Positions 52,802 to 61,361 of a stretch of 64,000 bases of DNA are shown piece by piece. The notes beneath the pieces are model-generated. The model was not told where the DNA came from, made no database searches, and worked only from the letters and a program-made list of their open reading frames with translations. Position 1 is the first letter of the stretch. Each line of letters starts with the position of its first letter. Source of the DNA: Bacillus_P idriensis_A (lineage in GTDB: Bacteria > Bacillota > Bacilli > Bacillales > Bacillaceae); the NCBI RefSeq assembly GCF_050483325.1, contig NZ_JBCMYF010000024.1, forward strand, positions 62,001-126,000, given 5' to 3'. Position numbers and translations under genes: made by a program.

Positions 52802-53056
52802 TTAATAGATAATCGTCTTAATGAGAAGAAGAAATTCATCTTTGCAGAAAAAAGCCGCTGCGGCAGTTGCTGCCGTTACAATTATAGAGGTTTTTTTTGC
52901 TTGTGAAAGTGATGCTGCCATAATATAGGCTATATACAAAAAGACCCCGAGCAAGATCATTTTAGCCTGCAGAGAATCTTTTTCAGAAATACGCTCCACA
53001 AGCAAATAGCCGCCCCAAATCATACATTGCAGAAAAATAATCAATGGCCATTTCAT
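52802..53056 (-). CDS. Small membrane protein, unknown
   Basis: 84 residues with three hydrophobic stretches (WPLIIFLQCMIWGGYLLV, MILLGVFLYIAYIMAASL, and an Ala-rich one with IIVTAATAAAAFF). Not recognised. GGGGAG five bases before the ATG supports expression. Lies between repeat copy B and the slp-like gene. Confidence 0.62.
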   Translation of the reverse strand: MKWPLIIFLQCMIWGGYLLVERISEKDSLQAKMILLGVFLYIAYIMAASLSQAKKTSIIVTAATAAAAFFCKDEFLLLIKTIIY

Positions 53057-53294
53057 CTTTACTCCCCTTCTTTAACTTATTCGTTATATCACCTGTATTT
53101 AAGTTATGCGACATACATGCTGTATATTTTTCATTTATGTAACAAATAGGTAACATTCAGGGGAATATTCGGAAAACATGATAAAATAGCATTAATTTAG
53201 CATGACGGTATTATAAAAATAGGTAGTAAGTATTGGTTTTTATCCTAAAAAGAGCGATATGTTAAGACCATTTCAATTTAAAGAGGTGGGCAAT

Positions 53295-53684
53295 ATGGCA
53301 AAGTCGGTTATTGTCGCCTTCATCATGCCAGTATTTCTTCTATCATCTTGCAGTTTGAATTTTACTTCTGAAGCGATTAATGAGCCCGATCCGGAAGAAA
53401 GAAAGCTATTATTTTTTTCAAATGAACAAGATGAATATAGGGAATCCGTCTATTATGACGCACTCATTGATCTAAAACGGGATTTTCCAGAAGAAGTTGA
53501 AGGTTTGCAATTTATCGAGTCAAGTGCGGATGAACAGTATCCTTTTGAAGTAGAAAAGTATCCTTCTCTTATTGTAGTGGACGACAATCAAGTGATCTTC
53601 CAAATCGAAGGACACGTCGGGAATAAAGAAGAGATTATTACCCCTGTCATAAATGCTTTATCAGGGAGCAGCGGACAGCGTTAA
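53295..53684 (+). CDS. slp: Slp-like small lipoprotein
   Basis: 129-residue lipoprotein: signal peptide with VFLLSSC, then a thioredoxin-like-sized domain with FFSNEQDEYRESVYYDALIDL and EKYPSLIVVDDNQVIFQIEG. In B. subtilis the peptidoglycan-associated lipoprotein Slp lies beside pdhD, and length and position agree; sequence similarity was judged from memory. ATG 53295 with AAAGAGGTGGG upstream. Convergent with pdhD. Confidence 0.68.
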   Translation: MAKSVIVAFIMPVFLLSSCSLNFTSEAINEPDPEERKLLFFSNEQDEYRESVYYDALIDLKRDFPEEVEGLQFIESSADEQYPFEVEKYPSLIVVDDNQVIFQIEGHVGNKEEIITPVINALSGSSGQR

Positions 53685-53691
53685 ACATTGA

Positions 53692-53718
53692 GGTGGTTCT
53701 AAAAATAACCGCCTTTTT
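53692..53718 (+). terminator. Terminator of slp
   Basis: Stem GGTGGTT / AACCGCC (one G-T pair), then TTTTTAA. Confidence 0.65.
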
Positions 53719-53725
53719 AATTTGT

Positions 53726-53763
53726 AAAAAAACCCCTTAACGCTATGCATTAAGGGGTTTTTT
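53726..53763. terminator. Bidirectional terminator of pdhABCD and slp
   Basis: Perfect stem AAAAACCCCTTAA / TTAAGGGGTTTTT with a nine-base loop. Confidence 0.92.
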
Positions 53764-53767
53764 CCTA

Positions 53768-55180
53768 TTACTTCACGATGTGGATCGGGCTTCCGATTGC
53801 CACTTCAGCAGCTTCCATTGTGATTTCTCCCAATGTTGGATGCGCGTGAATTGTCATTGCAATATCTTCAGCAGTCATGCCGGCTTCAATTGCAAGGCTA
53901 AGCTCTGAAATCATATCAGAAGCAGCAGCACCAGCAATTTGTGCTCCAATAACAAGACCGTCTTCTTTACGTGTAACAAGCTTCAAGAAACCGTCTGTCT
54001 GGTTAAGAGATAGTGCACGTCCATTTGCAGCAAATGGGAATTTAGCAGCAACAACCTCTAATCCTTCTTCTTTAGCTTGAGCTTCTGTGTAGCCTACTGA
54101 AGCAAGTTCCGGCTCAGAGAATACAACAGCTGGAATTCCTAAGTAATCAATTTCAGCGTTTTCGCCGGCGATTACCTCAGCAGCAATCTTGCCTTCATAA
54201 GAAGCTTTATGTGCAAGCGGTGGACCTTCAACGATATCACCGATTGCAAAGATGTTTGAAACGCTCGTGCGGCACTGCTTATCAATTTTGATGACGCCGC
54301 GGTCTGACATTTCAACACCTACTTGCTCAAGGCCAAGCTCGTCTGTATTAGCACGGCGTCCAACTGTTACTAACAAGTAGTCAGCTTCAACTGTCTGCTC
54401 TTCGCCTTTAACTTCAAATGTTACTTTTACGCCGTTTTCTGTTTCTTCAACAGATTTAGCTTTTGCTTTTGTATGGATTTCAACGTTTCCTTTTTTCTTT
54501 AAGTTGCGTTTAACAAGTGAGCTCATTTGCTTTTCAAAGCCCATTAGAATTTCATCCATTGCTTCGATGAATACAACTTCAGAACCGAAGTTAGCATAAG
54601 CTGTTCCAAGCTCAGTTCCGATGTATCCTGCACCGATTACAACGATTTTCTTTGGAATTTCATCTAAGCTGAGTGCGCCAGTTGAATCAAGAACGCGTTT
54701 AGAATATTTGAATCCAGGAATTTCGATCGGACGTGAACCAGTAGCAATAATTGCATTTTTGAATTTATAAGTTTGAGATGAATTATCATCCATTACTTTA
54801 ATAGATTCGCTGTCTACAAAATATGCTTCACCGCGCACGATTTCCACTTTGTTGCCTTTAAGAAGTCCTTCAACTCCGCCGACAAGCTTTTTCACAACGC
54901 CAGCTTTGAATTCTTGAACTTTCGTAAAATCAACTGTGACGTTTTCAGCTTTGATTCCCATGTCTTCAGAATGCTTGGCATTCTCAAAACGGTGACCGGC
55001 AGCGATTAATGCTTTAGAAGGAATACATCCAACGTTTAAGCAAACGCCGCCAAGGTTTGCCTTTTCTACGATTGTTACTTTCTGTCCTAATTGAGCAGCG
55101 CGGATGGCAGCTACATAGCCGCCAGGTCCCGCACCAATGACAAGAGTATCTGTTTCAATAGGGAAATCTCCTACTACCAT
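53768..55180 (-). CDS. pdhD: Dihydrolipoyl dehydrogenase (E3)
   Basis: FAD enzyme that reoxidises dihydrolipoamide for pyruvate dehydrogenase and probably also for the 2-oxoglutarate complex. 470 residues: FAD site TLVIGAGPGGYVAA, redox disulfide C47-C52 in GGVCLNVGCIPSK, NAD site VVIGAGYIGTELG, and the dimer-interface His in TIHAHPTLGE. Last gene of pdhABCD, three bases after pdhC. Confidence 0.97.
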   Translation of the reverse strand: MVVGDFPIETDTLVIGAGPGGYVAAIRAAQLGQKVTIVEKANLGGVCLNVGCIPSKALIAAGHRFENAKHSEDMGIKAENVTVDFTKVQEFKAGVVKKLVGGVEGLLKGNKVEIVRGEAYFVDSESIKVMDDNSSQTYKFKNAIIATGSRPIEIPGFKYSKRVLDSTGALSLDEIPKKIVVIGAGYIGTELGTAYANFGSEVVFIEAMDEILMGFEKQMSSLVKRNLKKKGNVEIHTKAKAKSVEETENGVKVTFEVKGEEQTVEADYLLVTVGRRANTDELGLEQVGVEMSDRGVIKIDKQCRTSVSNIFAIGDIVEGPPLAHKASYEGKIAAEVIAGENAEIDYLGIPAVVFSEPELASVGYTEAQAKEEGLEVVAAKFPFAANGRALSLNQTDGFLKLVTRKEDGLVIGAQIAGAAASDMISELSLAIEAGMTAEDIAMTIHAHPTLGEITMEAAEVAIGSPIHIVK

Positions 55181-55183
55181 CGA

Positions 55184-56560
55184 TTACGCCTCCATTAAAA
55201 TAAGTTGTGGGTCGTTCAATAAACGCTTAATGTGATTTAATGCATTTTGTGCTGTAGCGCCATCGATCATACGGTGATCAAAGCTTAATGATAAAGCAAG
55301 CACTGGAGCAGCAACAATTTCACCGTCAACTACGATTGCTTTTTCAGCAATGCGGCCAATTCCAAGAATAGCTACTTCTGGGTGATTGATTACTGGAGTG
55401 AACCATTGTCCGCCAGCTGAGCCGATGTTTGTAATTGTACAAGATGCGCCTTTCATTTCCGCAGCAGAAAGTTTACCGTCGCGTGCTTTAGTTGCTAAGC
55501 CGTTAATTTCATCAGAAATGTCAAAGATTGATTTGCGTTCTGCATTTTTAACAACTGGAACCATAAGTCCTTTTTCTGTATCAGCCGCAATACCAATGTT
55601 GTAGTAATGCTTTTGAACAACTTCTTCTGTTTTGTCATCGATAGAAGTGTTTAGAACCGGATATTTCTTAAGCGCTGATGTAAGAGCTTTCACTACGTAC
55701 GGTAAATATGTTAACTTAATACCCTGCTCGGCTGCAACACCTTTGAACTGTTTTCTGTGAGAAACTAGTTTCGTCACATCCACTTCATCCATTAATGTTA
55801 CGTGAGGAGCTGTATGTTTTGAGTTAACCATCGCTTTAGCGATTGCTTTTCTCATCGGGCTCATTTTTTCGCGTGTTTCAGGGAAGTCGCCTTCCGGAAC
55901 AGCTTGTTTAGCCGGTGCTTTTTGCTCTGCTTTTTCTTCTTTAGCTTCTGCTTTTGGAGCTTCAGCTTGTGTTTCTGCAGGTTTAGAGCCGCCTTCTAAG
56001 AATGCATCAATGTCTTCTTTTGCAATGCGTCCGTTTTTGCCTGATCCTGATACTTGGCGGATTTCAACGCCTTTTTCACGCGCATATTTGCGGACAGAAG
56101 GCATTGCGATGATGCGTCGGTTTGGATCGATGTCAGCCTGATCCTGTGCACCTGCACCAGTAGCTTCTGCAGTTTCTTGTTCAGGAGCTTCTTCCTTTTT
56201 CACATCTTGGCCAGCTTCAGCTGTAGACTGAACTTGAGCTTCTGTTTTCTCTTCCTTCTTTGGCTCTTCTTTAGCCGGCTCATCACCATGGTCATCACCT
56301 TTAAATTTAAGGTTTTCGTAACCAGGAGCATCAAATGTGATAAGAGTTTGTCCAACTGTCGCAACAGTTCCTTCTTCAACTTTAAGCTCAATAACTTTTC
56401 CTTTTACAGGAGAAGGAATTTCAACGACTGCTTTATCGTTCTGGATTTCAGCCAGTACATCATCTTCGTTTACTTCATCGCCAGGCTTGATAAACCACTT
56501 TACAATTTCACCTTCGTGGATACCCTCACCGATATCCGGCATTTTAAATTCGAAAGACAC
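55184..56560 (-). CDS. pdhC: Pyruvate dehydrogenase E2, dihydrolipoamide acetyltransferase
   Basis: 458 residues: one lipoyl domain with lipoyl-Lys K43 in IQNDKAVVEIP, an Ala/Glu/Lys/Gln-rich flexible linker (about 85-145), the peripheral subunit-binding domain (RRIIAMPSVRKYAREKG, GKNGRIAKEDI), a second linker, and the acetyltransferase core ending LSFDHRMIDGATAQ. GTG start nine bases after AGGAGG. It forms the icosahedral core of the complex. A 171-base gap with hairpins separates it from pdhB. Confidence 0.97.
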   Translation of the reverse strand: MSFEFKMPDIGEGIHEGEIVKWFIKPGDEVNEDDVLAEIQNDKAVVEIPSPVKGKVIELKVEEGTVATVGQTLITFDAPGYENLKFKGDDHGDEPAKEEPKKEEKTEAQVQSTAEAGQDVKKEEAPEQETAEATGAGAQDQADIDPNRRIIAMPSVRKYAREKGVEIRQVSGSGKNGRIAKEDIDAFLEGGSKPAETQAEAPKAEAKEEKAEQKAPAKQAVPEGDFPETREKMSPMRKAIAKAMVNSKHTAPHVTLMDEVDVTKLVSHRKQFKGVAAEQGIKLTYLPYVVKALTSALKKYPVLNTSIDDKTEEVVQKHYYNIGIAADTEKGLMVPVVKNAERKSIFDISDEINGLATKARDGKLSAAEMKGASCTITNIGSAGGQWFTPVINHPEVAILGIGRIAEKAIVVDGEIVAAPVLALSLSFDHRMIDGATAQNALNHIKRLLNDPQLILMEA

Positions 56561-56591
56561 GGTATATTACCTCCTATTTTTCATATGGAAA

Positions 56592-56665
56592 AGAAACCAG
56601 TTTGCAGGTTTCTAAAGAATAAACATTTGATGTCAGTTCAAGTGCTTTCACGCGGCAGTGCCGCG
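56592..56665 (-). other. Hairpins in the pdhB-pdhC gap
   Basis: Two structures in the 56561-56731 gap. CGCGGC-AGT-GCCGCG at 56651-56665 is a GC-rich stem without a T-run. AGAAACC / GGTTTCT at 56592-56613, followed on the minus strand by TTTTCC, looks like a weak terminator. They may set the ratio of E2/E3 to E1 messages or mark an RNA processing site. Confidence 0.5.
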
Positions 56666-56731
56666 GTGATCAAGGAACATAAACACGCCATTCTTCCGGG
56701 ACCCTCTGATTTCTTTTCTAAGAATGTATAA

Positions 56732-57709
56732 TTAGAAATTCATTACTTTTTTAGCTGTTTCCATTACATCTTTGAAGTTTGGCAGCCATACACCTTCTGC
56801 TTGAGAAAATGCAAATACAGTGTCTGGAGCTGTCACGCGAAGTACAGGAGCTTCTAAGCTTAAGATAGCACGGTCATTGATTTCAGCAACAACGTTAGCT
56901 GCAATTCCCGCTTGTTTTTGAGCTTCTTGTACAACAATCGCGCGGCCTGTTTTTTCAACAGATGCAATGATTGTGTCGATATCGATCGGGCTGATTGTGC
57001 GAAGGTCGATTACTTCAGCAGAAATTCCGTCTTTTTCAAGCTCTTCTGCAGCTTTCAATGACTCATGCACCATTGCGCCGTAAGTAATAATTGATAGGTC
57101 AGAACCTTCTCTTTTCACTTCAGCTTTGCCGATTTCAATTGTGTATTCTTCTTCTGGAACTTCCTGACGGAAAGAACGGTAAAGTTTCATGTGCTCAAGG
57201 AAAACGACAGGGTCGTTATCACGGATAGCAGAGATCAAAAGTCCTTTAGCGTCGTAAGGAGTTGAAGGAATAACAACTTTCACACCAGGCTGCTGAGCCA
57301 TAAGACCTTCTAAGCTGTCGGCATGAAGTTCAGGTGTATGAACGCCTCCGCCGAATGGAGAACGGATTGTAACCGGAGACGACCAGCGTCCGCCAGAACG
57401 GTAGCGCATACGGGCCATTTGGCCAGAAATTGAATCCATTACTTCGTAAACGAAACCGAAGAATTGAATTTCAGCAACAGGACGGAATCCTGTTAATCCA
57501 AGACCGATCGCAAGACCGCCGATTCCTGATTCAGCTAGAGGTGTATCAAATACACGGTCTTCGCCGAATTCTTTTTGTAATCCTTCAGTAGCACGGAATA
57601 CGCCGCCGTTTACACCAACGTCTTCTCCGAACAATAAGACGTTAGAATCATTTTTAAGTTCTGTGCGCAGCGCATCAGTGATTGCTTGAATCATCGTCAT
57701 TTGAGCCAT
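56732..57709 (-). CDS. pdhB: Pyruvate dehydrogenase E1 beta subunit
   Basis: 325-residue transketolase-like beta subunit: MIQAITDALRTELKNDSNVL, LFGEDVGVNGGVFRATEGL, DTPLAESGIGGLAIGLG, and MARMRYRSGG with SPVTIRSPFGGG. Forms the alpha2beta2 E1 with PdhA and decarboxylates pyruvate with thiamine diphosphate. Three bases after pdhA. Confidence 0.96.
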   Translation of the reverse strand: MAQMTMIQAITDALRTELKNDSNVLLFGEDVGVNGGVFRATEGLQKEFGEDRVFDTPLAESGIGGLAIGLGLTGFRPVAEIQFFGFVYEVMDSISGQMARMRYRSGGRWSSPVTIRSPFGGGVHTPELHADSLEGLMAQQPGVKVVIPSTPYDAKGLLISAIRDNDPVVFLEHMKLYRSFRQEVPEEEYTIEIGKAEVKREGSDLSIITYGAMVHESLKAAEELEKDGISAEVIDLRTISPIDIDTIIASVEKTGRAIVVQEAQKQAGIAANVVAEINDRAILSLEAPVLRVTAPDTVFAFSQAEGVWLPNFKDVMETAKKVMNF

Positions 57710-57712
57710 GGC

Positions 57713-58828
57713 TTACTTCGACTCCTTTGCTTTGTAGATTTCATATTGCTCTTTCAGATTGAATGGCATTTCTTCGTACATGATATCCATTAAGTCTGTA
57801 ACTTTTTGTTTTGGATATTCATCCGCTTTTTTAATTGCTTCTTTAATATCTTCTTTAGCTTGTTCAATCGCTTTGTTCTCTTCTTCTTCGTTCCAGATTC
57901 CTTTGCTTTCCAGGAATTTGCGGAAACGTACCAGAGGATCTTTTTCTTCCCATTCGTTATCAAGCTCTTTAGTACGGTAGCGTGTTGGATCATCGCCTGC
58001 CATAGTATGCGGGCCATAACGGTAAGTAAGTGTTTCAATCAATGTAGGGCCTTCGCCGTTAACAGCGCGTTCACGTGCATCACGCACAGCAGCATATACA
58101 GCAAGAGCATCCATGCCGTCAACTTGAATTCCTACGATACCTGCAGCAGCAGCTTTTTGAGCGATTGTTTGAGCAGCAGATTGCTTTTCAACAGGTGTAG
58201 AGATCGCAAATCTGTTGTTTTGAACAACGAAGATAGCCGGTGCTTTATAAGCGCCTGCAAAGTTGATTCCTTCGTAGAAATCACCTTGAGAAGCTCCGCC
58301 GTCACCAGTATAAGTGATTGCAACTGTTTTAAGATCTTTCTTTTTCATTCCAAGAGCTACACCAGCAGTCTGAATGATTTGAGCACCGATGATGATCTGC
58401 GGTGAAATCGCATTTACATCCTCAGGGAACTGATTTCCATGGAAATGTCCGCGAGAGAATAAAAAGGCTTGGTATAATGGCAGTCCGTGCCAGATAATTT
58501 GAGGAACGTCGCGGTATCCAGGAAGAACGAAATCTTCTTTTTCAAGTGCAAAATGAGAAGCGATCTGAGATGCTTCCTGTCCTGCTGTTGGAGCATAAAA
58601 TCCTAAACGTCCTTGACGGTTTAGTGAAATTGAACGCTGATCCAAAATACGCGTATAAACCATACGGCGCATTAGTTCTTTTAATTGATCATCTGATAAA
58701 TCAGGCATTGCAGCTTCGTTTACAACCTCGCCCTGTTCATTCAGAATTTGGAACGTTTCAAACTGCTTTGCAATTCCTTCGAATTGCTTTTTGCTGTCAA
58801 CTACAGCATTTTTAGTCTTAGCAGCCAT
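57713..58828 (-). CDS. pdhA: Pyruvate dehydrogenase E1 alpha subunit
   Basis: 371-residue alpha subunit: thiamine diphosphate motif TYTGDGGASQGDFYEG ... VVQNNRFAIS, GQEASQIASHFAL, and the phosphorylation-loop-like YGPHTMAGDDPTRYR. First gene of pdhABCD. Upstream are a sigma-A promoter, a palindrome and repeated ATCTGTACTA boxes within a 508-base non-coding region. Confidence 0.97.
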   Translation of the reverse strand: MAAKTKNAVVDSKKQFEGIAKQFETFQILNEQGEVVNEAAMPDLSDDQLKELMRRMVYTRILDQRSISLNRQGRLGFYAPTAGQEASQIASHFALEKEDFVLPGYRDVPQIIWHGLPLYQAFLFSRGHFHGNQFPEDVNAISPQIIIGAQIIQTAGVALGMKKKDLKTVAITYTGDGGASQGDFYEGINFAGAYKAPAIFVVQNNRFAISTPVEKQSAAQTIAQKAAAAGIVGIQVDGMDALAVYAAVRDARERAVNGEGPTLIETLTYRYGPHTMAGDDPTRYRTKELDNEWEEKDPLVRFRKFLESKGIWNEEEENKAIEQAKEDIKEAIKKADEYPKQKVTDLMDIMYEEMPFNLKEQYEIYKAKESK

Positions 58829-58962
58829 CTTTAGTCACCTATCCTTTCTCTAATAAAAAAATAGTTCTAGATAATTACTGACACATACAGCATTAGCCTA
58901 CCCAAAATGAGTACGCCTGACACATTTTTTTGGCTATCCTCTATATATCTTTATACCACCTG

Positions 58963-58984
58963 AGAGAATGCCGAAACGTTCTCT
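58963..58984. promoter_or_regulatory. Palindrome in the pdhA leader
   Basis: AGAGAATG-CCGAAA-CGTTCTCT, eight-base arms with one mismatch, about 75 bases after the predicted pdhA start point. Could be an operator or an RNA hairpin; no regulator recognised. Confidence 0.45.
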
Positions 58985-59004
58985 ATGTATTGGACAGTAC
59001 AAAT

Positions 59005-59207
59005 ATCTGTACTAATTTAAGTGATGAAAGAAATTAATACAATTCGTTTCAACATGTATTAGTGTACACCATGAAAAATAAGTTCGTCAATTGATTTATA
59101 CCGATATTCCGAAAAGATAGCCTATGTTTTCATTTTACTTTTATTCCCTTTTTATCAATCTGTACTATAACTAATTATTAATCTGTACTATAAAAGACGG
59201 TACAGAT
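59005..59207. repeat. Repeated ATCTGTACTA boxes around the pdhA promoter
   Basis: ATCTGTACTA at 59005; AATCTGTACTATAA at 59157 and, exactly repeated, at 59180; inverted GGTACAGAT at 59199. One box lies after the promoter and three 65-115 bases before the -35. Confidence 0.6.
59061..59090 (-). promoter_or_regulatory. Sigma-A promoter of pdhA
   Basis: Minus-strand TTGACG (59090-59085), 18-base spacer, TACACT (59066-59061). Confidence 0.6.
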
Positions 59208-59276
59208 AATTACAGGCAGCCTCGTTTAAATTTGCTTATGCAGGCTGTTTTCAAACATCTTCTGAATGAAGATTAC

Positions 59277-59310
59277 AAAAAAAACCTGCAGAGAAATCGT
59301 CCTCTGCAGG
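59277..59310 (-). terminator. Terminator of ykyA
   Basis: Perfect stem CCTGCAGAG / CTCTGCAGG (59285-59310) with a T-run on the minus strand, separating ykyA from pdhA. Confidence 0.88.
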
Positions 59311-59336
59311 CCATACAGTATTTACTGAGCTGTTTT

Positions 59337-60023
59337 TCATGATTTTGATGCATTTTCACCCGGCTGCTCTACCTCTATCTCTGCTGCCTTGTAAAAGTCC
59401 ATTTTTGCCTGATTGTACTGTTCTGTATACTCATTGAATTTTTTATTTTCAGCTAATACTTTTTCATAGGTGCTGTTAATTTCACTGATTTTAGCTTCAA
59501 GCTCTTCAAGTTTTAAATCCTTTTTTTGAAACATTTGATACAGCTCTTTATCTAATGCAATAGCTTCTTTATATGAAGCATAAAGGGCATCATAGGATTC
59601 GTAGCGATTCTGCATCAGCTCCTGAAGTCGATCCGCCTTCTCTTTCGCTCCGTCTTCTCCCAGTTCCTTTGAAAGTTCTGCAATGTTTTTAAATTCTTCT
59701 TTTGAGTCAAGAATGCTTTGCTTTTCATCCTCAACCCGCTTTTCTCTTTCCTCTACTACAGAGGCTGCTTCCTTTGAAAGAGAAACAATTTTATCATACT
59801 CTTTCATTCCTAAAGAAATAATTTCTTCATAAAGTTCATTTTCGTCTTTTTCAAGCTCAATTAAAGGTTTCTGCTGCTGCTCAAATGTATCCTCAAGAGA
59901 AACAACCTTCTCAAGAGCCGTATACATTTCTTCTTCCGGCGAAGAACCGGAACAGCCGGATAATAATACCGAGCCAATCAAGATTGCCGCCGCCGCGGAA
60001 ATTGCTTTAGACATTTTTTTCAC
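59337..60023 (-). CDS. ykyA: YkyA-like cell-wall lipoprotein
   Basis: 228-residue lipoprotein: signal with lipobox LLSGC, then a long, almost wholly helical, Glu/Lys-rich domain (about 30-215) likely to form coiled coils. It matches the YkyA family (putative cell-wall-binding lipoprotein upstream of pdhA in B. subtilis). Exact role unknown. Monocistronic. Confidence 0.88.
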   Translation of the reverse strand: MKKMSKAISAAAAILIGSVLLSGCSGSSPEEEMYTALEKVVSLEDTFEQQQKPLIELEKDENELYEEIISLGMKEYDKIVSLSKEAASVVEEREKRVEDEKQSILDSKEEFKNIAELSKELGEDGAKEKADRLQELMQNRYESYDALYASYKEAIALDKELYQMFQKKDLKLEELEAKISEINSTYEKVLAENKKFNEYTEQYNQAKMDFYKAAEIEVEQPGENASKS

Positions 60024-60369
60024 CGTGGGTCCCCCTTACCATTCAACACTTTAACTATAAGACGTTCTCGGGTTATTTACAATATCTTCTTTTAATAGAA
60101 AGAGGAAATGCCCGTTAGTTCTGGCAGACAATTAGGAATTCACCCTAAAAGTCGGAGTTTTCCTTTGAAAAGATGTGAGGATCCGGCTTTTTTCCTGTTC
60201 TGGCAAGAAGAATAATGACTCCAAACTAATTCACATACATTTGTCTGCTCAATTTTTTTAATGCATCTGGGCTTTTGTCTATACACTTTTCATGCCGTGA
60301 CATAGGTTATATTAGACGCTCAGGCTAATGCACAGAAGTTGAGGGTCATACTAAAAGGAGGTTTTTTAC
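60024..60369. other. Non-coding interval upstream of the YjcZ-like gene
   Basis: No gene seen. It holds one orphan hairpin, AAAGTCGGA / TCCGGCTTT (60148-60193, one G-T pair, 27-base loop) followed by T, with no obvious upstream gene on the plus strand. A sporulation promoter for the next gene is expected here, but no confident match was found. Confidence 0.4.
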
Positions 60370-60495
60370 ATGTACGGATGTTGCCCTGGATATGGTTACG
60401 GCTACCCGGCTGCTGGCGGACGCACTTTCGCTTTAATTGTAGTATTGTTTATTCTATTAATTATTGTTGGTGCTGCTTTCGTAGGCAGCTGCTAA
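60370..60495 (+). CDS. YjcZ-like small sporulation membrane protein
   Basis: 41-residue peptide: Gly/Tyr/Cys-rich start MYGCCPGYGYGYPAAGGR, then one hydrophobic helix (TFALIVVLFILLIIVGAAFVG) ending GSC. This layout is that of the YjcZ family, small sporulation-associated proteins. AAAGGAGG lies seven bases before the ATG. A hairpin GCCCACAT / ATGTGGGC without T-run follows at 60517-60536. Confidence 0.8.
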   Translation: MYGCCPGYGYGYPAAGGRTFALIVVLFILLIIVGAAFVGSC

Positions 60496-60727
60496 TGAAT
60501 GATTGCGGCCGATGATGCCCACATTTTATGTGGGCAAGCCGCATAATTGATGCCGCTTATCCTGATAGGACAAGCAATACTTTTCGTTTTACAGGAATTC
60601 CATTATACTTATATAGATAATTCAAGATCAAAAGCACCGGAGCTTCATGCAGAAATATTTTTTCCTACCCGCTGCCTTTTGACTTTTATAATTTCCTGGT
60701 AAGACAAGAAATGGAGTGTGAGTCCCC

Positions 60728-61282
60728 GTGATTACAATGGATGATATTATAAGGGAAGGCCATCCGGCACTTCGCAGTGCGGCACAAGAAGTTGCCATGC
60801 CCCCTTCTGATGAAGACAAAAAAACGTTGCAGGAATTACTTGATTATGTTTCTAACAGTCAAAATCCTGAAATGATTGAAAAATACGGCTTAAGACCTGG
60901 AATAGGACTTGCTGCACCGCAAATAAACGTTTCAAAACGGATGATTGCCATTCGGCTGACAGATGAAAAAGGAATTTTGCACAGTTATGCACTATTTAAT
61001 CCAAAAATTATCAGCCATTCTATTGAAAAAAGCTACTTAACAAGCGGTGAAGGCTGCCTGTCTGTTGACCGCCCTGTACCGGGATATGTCCCCCGCTATG
61101 CAAGAATCCGCGTGAAAGCTGTATCGCTTGAAGGCGAAGAAATCGATTTAAGACTACGCGGACTGCTGTCTATTGTGTTTCAGCATGAAATTGATCATTT
61201 AAATGGCATTATGTTTTATGACCATATGAATGAGAATGATCCTATGCAGGAACCTGAAGGCGCCATTGCCATAGAACGCTGA
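60728..61282 (+). CDS. def: Peptide deformylase
   Basis: Metalloenzyme removing the N-terminal formyl group from new proteins. All three motifs are present: GIGLAAPQI, EGCLSV (metal Cys) and QHEIDHLNG (two metal His and the catalytic Glu). 184 residues with the type 2 insertion, like B. subtilis DefB/YkrB. Start GTG 60728 (ITMDDIIREGHPALR), with GGAGTG upstream; the N-terminus matches DefB. Confidence 0.95.
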   Translation: MITMDDIIREGHPALRSAAQEVAMPPSDEDKKTLQELLDYVSNSQNPEMIEKYGLRPGIGLAAPQINVSKRMIAIRLTDEKGILHSYALFNPKIISHSIEKSYLTSGEGCLSVDRPVPGYVPRYARIRVKAVSLEGEEIDLRLRGLLSIVFQHEIDHLNGIMFYDHMNENDPMQEPEGAIAIER

Positions 61283-61317
61283 AAAAACCTGTCTGCATGA
61301 TAAGCAGACAGGTTTTT
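61283..61317. terminator. Terminator of def
   Basis: Stem AAAAACCTGTCTGC / GCAGACAGGTTTTT, seven-base loop. Confidence 0.92.
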
Positions 61318-61361
61318 AGTTAAAAGATAGGTTTAGTACGGGACAAAGCGAAACAACAGTT

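Noticed and set aside
56054..56731. 225-codon plus-strand frame opposite pdhC
   Set aside because: Antisense to the linker-rich part of pdhC; Phe/Cys-rich composition is that of a reversed Lys/Glu/Ala-rich gene, and no ribosome site is present.
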